Part shown: positions 1 to 7,913 of the stretch, piece by piece
Numbering within the stretch: the stretch's first letter is position 1
Layout of the letters: each line of letters opens with the position of its first letter
Assembly: GCF_030811555.1 (NCBI RefSeq)
Contig: NZ_JAUSQZ010000001.1
Coordinates: 6,817,241-6,881,240 of the forward strand
Source of the DNA: Kineosporia succinea
Lineage (GTDB): Bacteria; Actinomycetota; Actinomycetes; Actinomycetales; Kineosporiaceae
Length of the DNA stretch: 64,000 nucleotides
Direction of reading: 5' to 3'
The notes under the pieces: model-generated
Databases searched by the model: none
What the model saw: the letters and a program-made list of their open reading frames with translations, nothing else
What the model was told of the DNA's origin: nothing
Translations under genes and position numbers: made by a program

Positions 1-1
1 G

Positions 2-373
2 CGCGACCTCGCCGCCGGCAACGCGGCGGTGCTCACCCAGGACGGCCACGAGAACCGGAGCTACACGCTCAACGGCAGCCAGGTCGCCTCGTACCGGGAC
101 ATCGCCGCCGCGATGAGCGAGCTCCACGGCCGGCCGGTCCCGTACCTGCCCGTCACGGCCGACGAGTACCGCGACGGTCTGGTGCACAAGGACGTTCCCC
201 CGCCGGTCGCCGAGTTCCTGACGGCCTGGGTCGCGGGTGTCAGCCTGGGCTCGTTCAGCAAGCACACCGACGACCTCGAGCGCCTCATCGGCTACCGTCC
301 CACCGGCTACCGCGACTTCCTCGAGAAGAACTACCCCGCGATCACCCCGGCATCAGAGGCCCCCGTCCGCTAG
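2..373 (+). CDS. NmrA-like NAD(P)-binding protein, C-terminal part (5' end outside window)
   Basis: The frame is open from base 2, so the gene starts upstream of the window and only about 123 C-terminal residues are seen. The text reads RDLAAGNAAVLTQDG followed by YTLNGSQVASYRDIAAAMSE, the pattern of the substrate-side half of NmrA/atypical SDR proteins (NAD(P)H:quinone oxidoreductase or NmrA-type redox sensors). The Rossmann N-terminus is not in view, so cofactor use cannot be checked. The gene converges on the SDR at 385-1218 with only 11 bases between stop codons. A GTG at 29 could be mistaken for a start, but the homologous reading continues upstream of it. The family call is moderate; the substrate is unknown. 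Confidence 0.7.
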   Translation, partial: RDLAAGNAAVLTQDGHENRSYTLNGSQVASYRDIAAAMSELHGRPVPYLPVTADEYRDGLVHKDVPPPVAEFLTAWVAGVSLGSFSKHTDDLERLIGYRPTGYRDFLEKNYPAITPASEAPVR

Positions 374-384
374 GGAAGAGGTCA

Positions 385-1218
385 TCAGCGGGCTCCCTCG
401 GCGTGCCTGCGCATCCAGGCCGCCTGCCCACCGTCGAGCAGCAGGTCGGTGCCGGTCAGGTAGGCGGCGCCCGGGCCGGTCAGGAACGCCACGGCCTCGG
501 CCAGTTCGCCGGGCGTGCCCCGACGGCCGATGCCGCAGGCCTTCAGCGTGGCCATCATGTGCTCACCGGTGGCGCCCTCCTGCTCGGCCCGCCCCATCGG
601 GGTCGCGATGACGCCCGGGCTGATCGAGGTGATGCGGGCACCGGCCCGGTTGTAGGCCAGCGCCGCCGCCTCCACCCGGAGCTGATTGGCCCGCTTGGCC
701 AGGATGTACGCGCCGATACTGCTGTCGGGCGGAACCTCTCGCACGACGGCGAGCGAAAGTAGTTCACCGGTCGGGGTGTTCGCCAGGGCCTGCTCCTGGT
801 CGGAGGTGAGACGGACCATGTGACCGGCCATGCTCGCGACGCAGACCACGGCCGATCCCTCCTCGACCACCTCCTCGAAAGCGTCGATGAAGAGCGCGGT
901 TCCGAGCAGGTCGACCTTCAGGATCTGTTCCGCGGTGGAGGTGACCGCCGAGACACCGGCGGTGTGCACCGCGGCGGTCAGGCGACCGGTGGCCGCGGCC
1001 AGCGTCGCCAGTTCCCGCACCGAGGCGGCGTCGGAGACGTCGACGATCTGGGTGATCACCTGGTGTCCCTCGGCGCGCAGGGTACCGGCGGCCAGGTCGA
1101 GGGTCCGGGGGGACGCGTCGGCCAGGACGATCGCACGGCCTCCCCCGATGCGGCGGGCCACGGCGGTTCCCATGCCGCCGCTGCCGGTGACGACCAGGAC
1201 GTCGGGGCGGCCGCTCAT
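385..1218 (-). CDS. SDR family oxidoreductase of the P450 operon
   Basis: This 277-residue protein is a classical short-chain dehydrogenase/reductase. It has the nucleotide-binding glycine motif TGSGGMG near residue 11, the catalytic YILAK (YxxxK) around residue 170, and the late signature ISPGVIATPMG. The C-terminus YLTGTDLLLDGGQ is typical of NAD(P)-dependent alcohol/ketone dehydrogenases. Its ATG overlaps the stop of the upstream ferredoxin reductase by 4 bases (ATGA), so it is the last gene of the P450-ferredoxin-reductase block and probably oxidises or reduces the P450 product. That role is inferred from position. The substrate is not predictable. Confidence 0.85.
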   Translation of the reverse strand: MSGRPDVLVVTGSGGMGTAVARRIGGGRAIVLADASPRTLDLAAGTLRAEGHQVITQIVDVSDAASVRELATLAAATGRLTAAVHTAGVSAVTSTAEQILKVDLLGTALFIDAFEEVVEEGSAVVCVASMAGHMVRLTSDQEQALANTPTGELLSLAVVREVPPDSSIGAYILAKRANQLRVEAAALAYNRAGARITSISPGVIATPMGRAEQEGATGEHMMATLKACGIGRRGTPGELAEAVAFLTGPGAAYLTGTDLLLDGGQAAWMRRHAEGAR

Positions 1219-2366
1219 GAGATGTCCTTCCAGGAGGAGCCCACGGCTTGACGCCAGGGGCGCAGGGTCTTGGGCGACTGACCGACGGCCAGCACGCCCA
1301 CGAGGCGGTCACCGGTGCGGTACGCGGCCAGGAACCGGCGCGAGGACAGGTCGCCCTCGACGACGCGGACCTCGTCGTGACCGCGCAGGTAGCCGTGGGC
1401 CTGGATCTTCAGGTCGTACTGGTCGGACCAGAAGTACGGCACCGGGGCGAACGGCCTGCGCGCCTGCGGGTTCAGCAGGTTTCGGGCCGCGGCCATCCCC
1501 TGCTCGGCGGCGTTCGTGCGATGCTCGATGCGCATGGCGACCCCGAAACGCTCGTTGTGCCAGCGCGTCACGTCACCGGCGCCGTACACGCCGGGGGCGG
1601 CACAGCTGTACTCGTCACAGACGAGGCCGTCGCTCACGGTGAGACCACTGCCGTCGAGCCACTCGGTGTTCGGCACCGACCCGATGGCCACGAGCACCTC
1701 GTCGGCGGGCACAACCTCGCCACCCGGCAGGCACACGCCCTCCTCGGTCACGGCCGAAACCGAGACCCCGGTGCGCAGTTCGACGCCGTGCTCGACATGG
1801 ACCTGTGACAGCACCCGCCCGATCTCCTCACCCACGGCATGGGCGAGGGGCACCGGTGCGGGTTCGAGCATGACCACGTCGCAGCCGATTTCCCGGGCCA
1901 CGGCCGCGCATTCGGCGCCGAGGAATCCGGCGCCGACCACCACCAGGCGCCGCCCGGGCTTCAGACTCTCACGCAGCCGCAGGGCGTCGGGCAGGGTGCG
2001 CAGGACGTGGGCCCCGGCACCGGGCAGGCGGCGGGGCCGGACGCCGGTCGCGATGACCAGGCCGTCGTACGTGACCTGGCTGCCGTCGTCCAGAAGCATT
2101 CTGTTCGCGGTGGTTTCCAGTCCGGTGGCCCGGACCCCCAGACGCAGGTTGAGGTCCAGCCCGGCGATCTGCCCGGCGGTACGCAGCGCGAGGCGCTCAC
2201 TCTCCCAGGCCGAGGCCAGGATCTGTTTCGACAGCGGCGGACGGTCGTAGGGCGCGTCGGCCTCCTCACCGATCAGGGTGAGGGAACCGTCGTACCCCTC
2301 GCGCCGCAGGGTCTCGGCCGCCGCCAGACCGGCGGCCGAAGCGCCGACGACCACCACGTCCCTCAT
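1215..2366 (-). CDS. FAD-dependent ferredoxin reductase
   Basis: This 383-residue flavoprotein is of the putidaredoxin/rhodocoxin reductase type. The N-terminal FAD motif VVVGASAAGLAAAETLRREG and the central NAD(P) motif VVVGAGFLGAECAA are both present, and GVYGAGDVTRW is the second FAD-binding signature. Length is normal for the family (about 390-410). The ATG starts on the base after the ferredoxin stop and the stop overlaps the SDR start, so it lies mid-operon. It should pass electrons from NAD(P)H through the adjacent ferredoxin to the P450, giving a complete class I P450 chain. The family assignment is firm; the physiological substrate is unknown. Confidence 0.9.
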   Translation of the reverse strand: MRDVVVVGASAAGLAAAETLRREGYDGSLTLIGEEADAPYDRPPLSKQILASAWESERLALRTAGQIAGLDLNLRLGVRATGLETTANRMLLDDGSQVTYDGLVIATGVRPRRLPGAGAHVLRTLPDALRLRESLKPGRRLVVVGAGFLGAECAAVAREIGCDVVMLEPAPVPLAHAVGEEIGRVLSQVHVEHGVELRTGVSVSAVTEEGVCLPGGEVVPADEVLVAIGSVPNTEWLDGSGLTVSDGLVCDEYSCAAPGVYGAGDVTRWHNERFGVAMRIEHRTNAAEQGMAAARNLLNPQARRPFAPVPYFWSDQYDLKIQAHGYLRGHDEVRVVEGDLSSRRFLAAYRTGDRLVGVLAVGQSPKTLRPWRQAVGSSWKDIS

Positions 2367-2576
2367 CTACTCGACCACCCGGATCGCCGCGGCCGGGCAC
2401 ACCGCGGCCGCCTCGCGGGCCTCGTCGTGATGCTCGGCGTCAGGCTCACTCTCGAGGACGATGGCGACCCCGTCGTCCTCACGCTGGTCGAAGAGGTCGG
2501 GAGCCACCATGGCGCACTGGCCGGCGGCGACACATTTGGGTTCGTCGAACTCGAGACGCACGGATGCTTCCTTCAC
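2367..2576 (-). CDS. 3Fe-4S type ferredoxin (P450 partner)
   Basis: A 69-residue ferredoxin. Cysteines lie in the order C15 (DEPKCVAAGQC), C21 and C60 (AAAVCPAAAI). The usual second cysteine of the CxxC-type cluster motif is replaced by alanine (CVAAGQC), which is typical of the 3Fe-4S or non-cysteine-ligated ferredoxins that serve bacterial P450s. The start is GTG at 2576 because it overlaps the P450 stop in GTGA; a longer open frame upstream lies antisense within P450 coding sequence and is not credible. A second GTG five codons in is an alternative start. Position between the P450 and the FAD reductase marks it as the electron shuttle. Confidence 0.88.
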   Translation of the reverse strand: MKEASVRLEFDEPKCVAAGQCAMVAPDLFDQREDDGVAIVLESEPDAEHHDEAREAAAVCPAAAIRVVE

Positions 2577-3817
2577 CAGGTGACGGGCAGGGACGTGAGG
2601 CCGTAGGCAACGCCTTCCATCGCGAAGGGCACCTCCTCGAACGGCACCGCGAGCGCGAGGGTCGGGATGCGGCGGTAGATGGTGGAGTAGGCGACCTGGA
2701 GCTCGACGCGGGCGAGGGACTGGCCGAGGCACTGGTGGACGCCGTAACCGAAGGCGTGGTGCATGCGGGCGGGTCGGGTGAGGTCGAGCTTTTCGGGTGC
2801 GGGGAAGGCGTTTTCGTCCCAGTCGGCGGCGGAGAGGTCGAAGACGATGCCGTCGCCGGCCCGGATGGTGGTGCCGTGCAGGTCGATGTCCTTGTCGGCG
2901 ATGCGGCGGACGCCGGTGTGGACGATGGTGAGGTAGCGCAGGATCTCCTCGACGGCGTTGGCGACGAATTTGGTGTCGTGGCTGTTGTTCCGGAGGAGCT
3001 CGAGCTGGTCGGGGTTGCGCAGGAGGGCGAGGGTGCCGAGGGAGATCATGCTGGCGCTGGTCTCGTGGCCGGCGATGAGGATGGCGTTGGCCATGTTGAC
3101 GGCTTCGGGGCGGGTCATCTCGCCGGTGACGACACGGGCGCCCATGCCGGAGATGACGTCGTCGCCGGGGTTCTTGATCTTCTCGTCGAGGAGGTCGTCG
3201 AGGTAGCTGCCGATCTTCCGGCCGGCTTCGGCGGCTTGTTCGGGGGTGGTGTCGTGGCTGATCAGGATGTGGCTGGTGTCCTGGAAGAGCTGGTGGTCCG
3301 CGTAGGGGGCGCCGAGGATCTCGGTGATGACGAGGGTGGGCACGGGCAGGCCGACGGCCTGGACGAGGTCGGCGGGGTTGGGGCCGGCGAGCATGTCGTC
3401 GACGAGGTCGTCGAGGACCTGCTGGATGCGGGGGCGCAGGGCCTCGACCTTCTTGACCATGAAGGGGGTGTTGACGGAGCGGCGCAGGCGGGTGTGCTCG
3501 GGTGGGTCGGTGTTGGTGATGAGCTTGGGGTGGTGCGGGGCGGACGCGGCACGGGCCTGGGTCATGTGCGGGTAGCCGTCGCGGGTCTCGTCGATGCTCA
3601 GGCGGGGATCGTTGAGCAGGGCGCGCTGGTCGGCGTGGCGGGTGATGAACCAGGGGGTGCTGCCGTCCCAGATGCGGACGCGGGCGACGGGGTGGTCGCG
3701 GGTCAGGTCACGGATCGCGGGGGCGGGGTCGAACGGGCAGCCGGACGCGCGGGGTGCGGGGTACTCGGGCAGGACGGGGGTTTCGGGCTGGGCCGGGTTC
3801 CCGGGCAGGGCGGTCAT
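2573..3817 (-). CDS. Cytochrome P450 (CYP105-like)
   Basis: This 414-residue soluble P450 monooxygenase shows all family marks: the oxygen-activating I-helix motif AGHETS at 249-254, the K-helix ExxR at E291-R294, and the heme-binding loop FGYGVHQCLG at 356-365 with the proximal ligand Cys363. Start ATG 3817 follows a GGAGGA ribosome site 6 bases away. It leads a translationally coupled set with ferredoxin, ferredoxin reductase and SDR. Resemblance to CYP105/107-type enzymes suggests hydroxylation of xenobiotics or secondary metabolites. No biosynthetic core gene lies nearby, so a catabolic or detoxifying job is as likely. Confidence 0.93.
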   Translation of the reverse strand: MTALPGNPAQPETPVLPEYPAPRASGCPFDPAPAIRDLTRDHPVARVRIWDGSTPWFITRHADQRALLNDPRLSIDETRDGYPHMTQARAASAPHHPKLITNTDPPEHTRLRRSVNTPFMVKKVEALRPRIQQVLDDLVDDMLAGPNPADLVQAVGLPVPTLVITEILGAPYADHQLFQDTSHILISHDTTPEQAAEAGRKIGSYLDDLLDEKIKNPGDDVISGMGARVVTGEMTRPEAVNMANAILIAGHETSASMISLGTLALLRNPDQLELLRNNSHDTKFVANAVEEILRYLTIVHTGVRRIADKDIDLHGTTIRAGDGIVFDLSAADWDENAFPAPEKLDLTRPARMHHAFGYGVHQCLGQSLARVELQVAYSTIYRRIPTLALAVPFEEVPFAMEGVAYGLTSLPVTW

Positions 3818-3903
3818 GGGGTTCCTCCGTGCGGTGATCGGTGCTGCGATCGGTCACGAGGGGCCCATGAGAACAAGGTTTTCTGACACGAACCGGACAG
3901 TGG

Positions 3904-4560
3904 TCAGGCGCTGCTGAGGCGGTAGCCGAATCCGCGGTGGGTGCTGATGCGGCACGGCTGCTGGTCGTCGACCTTTCCGCGCAGGCGGGAGACCAGACGT
4001 TCGACGGTGTTGCTCTCCCGGAACTCGCCCCAGACGTGCCAGGCCAGTTGTTCCTTGGACAGGACCTGCCCGGCGTTGATCATCATGAAGCGCAGCAGGC
4101 GTAGTTCGGCGGGGGTGACGTCGAGGGCGCGGTCGCCGCGCCAGGCGCTGCTGGTGGCCTCGTCGAGCAGCAGGTCGCCGGTGCGCAGGACGTTCCGTGG
4201 GGTGGTGTCGCGCAGGGTGACCTGGACGCGGGCGAGCAGTTCGGCGCCGCGGCAGGGTTTGGTGACGTAATCCTCGATGCGGGTGCCGAGCACGGGGATG
4301 AGGTCGGCGAGGCGGTCGCAGGGGGTCAGGCAGAGCACGGGTGGACGGTGCGCGAACGTTCGCGGGGCCAGGGCGCGCAGTCCGGTGGTGTCGGTGTCGA
4401 CGACGATCAGGCTGATGGGCTTCTCCACCATGACCCGCACCGCGTCGGCGCCGGTGGTGGCCAGGGTGACCTGGTAGCCGCCGACCCGCAGGTCGGTGGC
4501 GAGGCAGGCCTGGGCGCCGGGCTCGGGGGCGACGAACAGAACGTCGGGGCTCCTGTGCAT
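3904..4560 (-). CDS. OmpR-family response regulator with degenerate receiver
   Basis: This 218-residue protein has an N-terminal receiver-like domain (about 1-115) and a C-terminal winged helix of the Trans_Reg_C type ending in NTVERLVSRLRGKVDD and RGFGYRLSS. The phospho-acceptor region LIVVDTDTTG keeps Asp55 and the switch Lys101 (YVTKP). The paired acidic residues expected near the N-terminus are replaced (FVAPEP instead of VDDE), so Mg2+ binding and phosphorylation are doubtful. No histidine kinase is adjacent. It lies 86 bases upstream of, and in line with, the P450 operon and may control it. ATG 4560 is chosen because residues before it are low-complexity Arg/Pro. Confidence 0.82.
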   Translation of the reverse strand: MHRSPDVLFVAPEPGAQACLATDLRVGGYQVTLATTGADAVRVMVEKPISLIVVDTDTTGLRALAPRTFAHRPPVLCLTPCDRLADLIPVLGTRIEDYVTKPCRGAELLARVQVTLRDTTPRNVLRTGDLLLDEATSSAWRGDRALDVTPAELRLLRFMMINAGQVLSKEQLAWHVWGEFRESNTVERLVSRLRGKVDDQQPCRISTHRGFGYRLSSA

Positions 4561-4767
4561 GCGTACCACCCCTCGTCGGGATCTTGGTCCCGTTCTGCGG
4601 CGGCCGGGTCGCCCCGCATTCCGATTCAAGCAGCCGGGAGCCGGGCGGGAATCCGCCTGGCGCGGTATGCCGGGCCGTGGTCGCACTCCGTGAGTCGCAC
4701 TGCCCCGCGGGAGTGATCGGGCCCGGTCCGGGGCAAGCCCGCTGCGGGGCGTAGCCGATGAGCTGCT

Positions 4768-7700
4768 GTGTCGAGTCGACGGCCTCTCGTAGGCAGGCCC
4801 CGGGACGTCCGGGTGCGCGCGTGCGGGGTGCTGGCGGTACTCGCCGTGCCGCTGACGCTGCTGCCCCGGGCCGGCACACCGGGGGCGACGGCCGCCTACC
4901 TGACGTCCGTGGCGGTGTCCGGGCTGTTCCTGGTCACGGCGGTGCGGGCGCTGCCCGGCGGGCGCCGTGGGCCGTGGTGGTGGCTCGTTCCCCCTCTCGG
5001 CCTGGCTGCGGTCGGTGAGTGCTGGCTGCGGACGTCGTCACCCTGGCCTCCGGACGCGTGGCCGACCCCGGCGGACGCCTTCTTCCTGGCTGCCTACGTG
5101 CCCCTGGTCGTGGCGGTGGGGAGACTCGACCGGCAGCGGGGTGCCCGCCCGGCATCCGGTGGGGTCCTGGACTCCCTGGTGGTCTCGGCCGCCGGCCTGG
5201 CCCTGTTCGTGGTGTTCATGATCATTCCGGTCCTGACCGCCCCGGACACGTCGACGGCGGCGCGGATCGCCGGGACCCTGTACCCGCTGGCCGACGCGAC
5301 ACTGCTCTACCTGATCCTCCGGCACCTGCTGACGACCGGCACGAGGACGCCGTCGATGACCTGGCTGGTCACGGGGCTGGTCTGTGTCCTGCTGGGTGAC
5401 ACGGAGCAGAACGTCGAGGCGGACCAGCTGGGGAACGTCTCGTACCCGGCCTGGGTGAACATCCTGTGGTTGTGTTCGTACGTCTGCTACGGCCTCGCGG
5501 CGTACCAGGCCGCCCGGGACGAGCCGGCCCCGGCGCCGGCGGGGCCCGGCGGGACCCGGTTCGGGCGTCTGGGCCTGCTCACCCTGTCCGCCGGGCTCCC
5601 GACGGTTCTGGCCGTCGGCCTGGGCGGGCAGCTCGACCGGGGCACCCGCGTGCAGCTCGGGATCTGCTCGGTGGTCGTTCTGGCCCTGCTGCTGGCCCGC
5701 GTCGGTGACCTGCTGCGGGAACTGCGCACGACGTCCGCCGAGCTGGCCGTCCTGGCTCGCACCGACCCGCTGACCCGGCTGGCCAACCGCCGTACCTGGG
5801 ACCTGGAGCTGGCCCGTCACCGGTCCCGGCTCCTTGAGGGTGACGTGCTCCTGGTGGCCCTGCTCGACCTGGACCACTTCAAGGCCTACAACGACATGTA
5901 CGGCCACCAGGCCGGTGACGATCTGCTGCGGGAGGCGGCGGACGCGTGGCGGGCCGGGACCGGTGCGGACGGGGTGCTCGCCCGGTGGGGCGGCGAGGAG
6001 TTCGCGGCCCTGGTGGTCACCCGCGACGAGGCCTCGGGACGGGAGTGTCTGGAGGCGTTGCGGCGGAATGTTCCCCGGGGGCAGACCTGCTCGGCCGGGG
6101 TGGCGCGCTGGGACGGGACGGAGAGCACGCAGGACCTGCTGCGGCGTGCCGACGAGGCGCTGTACCGGGCCAAGGCCTCCGGACGGGACCGGACCGAGCT
6201 CGCGGATCAGCTGCCGGCTCGCTCGCCGGTGCCGTCCCCCCGGGCGAGCCCGGCCCGGCGGCCCGGGTCGGCTGCCGATCGGGGTGAGGGGGCGGATCAG
6301 GAGCCGGAGAAGGTGAGCGCCGGGACGTGGCGGTTGCGGGCCGCCGGTGTCGTGGCCGGGGTCTGCGTGCTGGCGAACCTGTCCCCCGGTCCGTCCGGCG
6401 CCGGCCGGGGTGGCCTGTATGTGCTGTCGATCACCGTGTCCGTGGCCTTCGCGCTGCTGGCCGTCCGGAAAGTGCCCGCCGACCGGCGTCATCCGTTCGT
6501 GCTCACGGCCTGGGCGTGCGTGACCTGGCTGGCCGGGACGGTGCTGTTCGGCATCTACCAGTACCGGTGGCCCGACACCTTCCCGACACCGGGCGATGCC
6601 CTGCTGATCGCCGGGTACCTGCCGCTGATCCTGGGTGTGTGGCGTCTGGACCAGGGACGGCGCAACGCGTTCGGTGGTCTCCTGGACGTGGCCATCGTGA
6701 CCGCGAGCGCCGGGGTGCTGTCGTTCGTGTTCATCGTGCTGCCGCAGGTCAGCCAGACCGACCTGAGCGTGGGTGCCCGGGTGGTCGGGAGCGCGTATCC
6801 GCTGTTCGACGTGCTGCTGCTCTTCCTGGTGGTGAAGGTGCTGCTGCTGCCCGGTCGGCGGAGCCGGGCGCTGTGGTGGCTGATCGCGGCGGTGGTCAGC
6901 ACCATGAGTGCCGACGTGATCCAGAACGTCGTGGTGCTGAACGGCGGAAATGCCTACCCCCGGCCGGCTTACGTGCTGTGGGGTCTGTTCTACGTCCTGC
7001 TGGGGGTCTCGGCGCTGCAGACGTCCCGGCAGCCCGGTGGGCACCGGGCGAACGAGACCGTGGGAGTGACTGACGCGTCGGGTCTGGCCGGTCTGACCGT
7101 GGCCCGTCTGCTGGTGCTGGCGTTCGCGGCACTGCTGCCGGCTGTGCTCATGGTGGCGCTGGACGTGGGGTCCACCCGGCGGCAGGCGTTCTTCATGGGC
7201 ATCGGTTCGCTGGTGGTGACGGTGATGGTGGCCGCCCGGATCTGGGACCTGCTGCGGGTACTGGACCAGCAGGTCGCCGAGCTGGCCCGCACGGCCCGCA
7301 ACGACCCGCTGACCGGGCTGGCGAACCGGCGCTCGTGGGACCTGGAACTGGCTCGGTTGATGGATGTTCCGGACGAGCCGGTGCTGCTGGTGGGGCTGCT
7401 GGACCTGGACCACTTCAAGAAGTACAACGACACCCACGGGCACCAGGGCGGTGACGACCTGCTGCGGGAGGCGGCGCGGGCGTGGAGTCTGGGGATCGGG
7501 CCGCAGGGGCGGATCGCGCGCTGGGGCGGTGAGGAGTTCGCGGTCGCACTGCGCTGCGCCACCGTCGAGGAAGGCGTGGCCCGGCTGGACGGGCTGCGTG
7601 CGCTGGTGCCGTTCGGCGAGACCTGCTCGGTCGGGATCGCCCGGTGGGACGGGACGGAACCGGCGGACGACCTGCTGCGGCGCGCGGACGAGGCCCTCTA

Positions 7701-7770
7701 CCGGGCCAAGGCCTCCGGCCGCGACCGCTCGGTCCTGTCCGGCCGGCCTGCGGGCGTCACCACGGTGTGA
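4768..7770 (+). CDS. Tandem membrane-GGDEF / membrane-GGDEF protein
   Basis: A 1000-residue protein made of two homologous halves. Each half has about seven hydrophobic segments followed by a diguanylate cyclase domain. Half one carries LARTDPLTRLANRRTW, DLDHFKAYND and GGEEF (408-412). Half two carries NDPLTGLANRRSW, DLDHFKKYND and GGEEF (920-924). Both keep the metal- and GTP-binding residues, so both look able to make c-di-GMP. No RxxD inhibitory site precedes either GGEEF and no EAL domain is present. A polar linker (about 465-520) joins the halves. Start GTG 4768 has only a weak ribosome site. A covalent dimer of cyclase domains is the likely consequence, since GGDEF enzymes work as dimers. 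Confidence 0.9.
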   Translation: MSSRRPLVGRPRDVRVRACGVLAVLAVPLTLLPRAGTPGATAAYLTSVAVSGLFLVTAVRALPGGRRGPWWWLVPPLGLAAVGECWLRTSSPWPPDAWPTPADAFFLAAYVPLVVAVGRLDRQRGARPASGGVLDSLVVSAAGLALFVVFMIIPVLTAPDTSTAARIAGTLYPLADATLLYLILRHLLTTGTRTPSMTWLVTGLVCVLLGDTEQNVEADQLGNVSYPAWVNILWLCSYVCYGLAAYQAARDEPAPAPAGPGGTRFGRLGLLTLSAGLPTVLAVGLGGQLDRGTRVQLGICSVVVLALLLARVGDLLRELRTTSAELAVLARTDPLTRLANRRTWDLELARHRSRLLEGDVLLVALLDLDHFKAYNDMYGHQAGDDLLREAADAWRAGTGADGVLARWGGEEFAALVVTRDEASGRECLEALRRNVPRGQTCSAGVARWDGTESTQDLLRRADEALYRAKASGRDRTELADQLPARSPVPSPRASPARRPGSAADRGEGADQEPEKVSAGTWRLRAAGVVAGVCVLANLSPGPSGAGRGGLYVLSITVSVAFALLAVRKVPADRRHPFVLTAWACVTWLAGTVLFGIYQYRWPDTFPTPGDALLIAGYLPLILGVWRLDQGRRNAFGGLLDVAIVTASAGVLSFVFIVLPQVSQTDLSVGARVVGSAYPLFDVLLLFLVVKVLLLPGRRSRALWWLIAAVVSTMSADVIQNVVVLNGGNAYPRPAYVLWGLFYVLLGVSALQTSRQPGGHRANETVGVTDASGLAGLTVARLLVLAFAALLPAVLMVALDVGSTRRQAFFMGIGSLVVTVMVAARIWDLLRVLDQQVAELARTARNDPLTGLANRRSWDLELARLMDVPDEPVLLVGLLDLDHFKKYNDTHGHQGGDDLLREAARAWSLGIGPQGRIARWGGEEFAVALRCATVEEGVARLDGLRALVPFGETCSVGIARWDGTEPADDLLRRADEALYRAKASGRDRSVLSGRPAGVTTV

Positions 7771-7913
7771 GCTGCTCGCCCGTGGCATCCACCGGACCGG
7801 CCGCGACCGGGCCCCGGTAGTGCCTGCACCACCACGACGGTACGGCTGGCCCCCGCCCGGGCTGTGCAGCAGGAGGCAATGACCGGCGCACAGCGGGCGG
7901 ACAGGCTTGACCC

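Noticed and set aside
2564-3886. Plus-strand frame rich in Gly, Asp, Val opposite the P450
   Set aside because: Composition is an antisense artefact (GDGVGH-type repeats); the P450 heme, ExxR and I-helix motifs settle the strand.
2577-4560. P450 operon as part of a natural-product gene cluster
   Set aside because: No polyketide synthase, NRPS, terpene synthase or similar core gene lies within the window; redox partners alone do not define a cluster.
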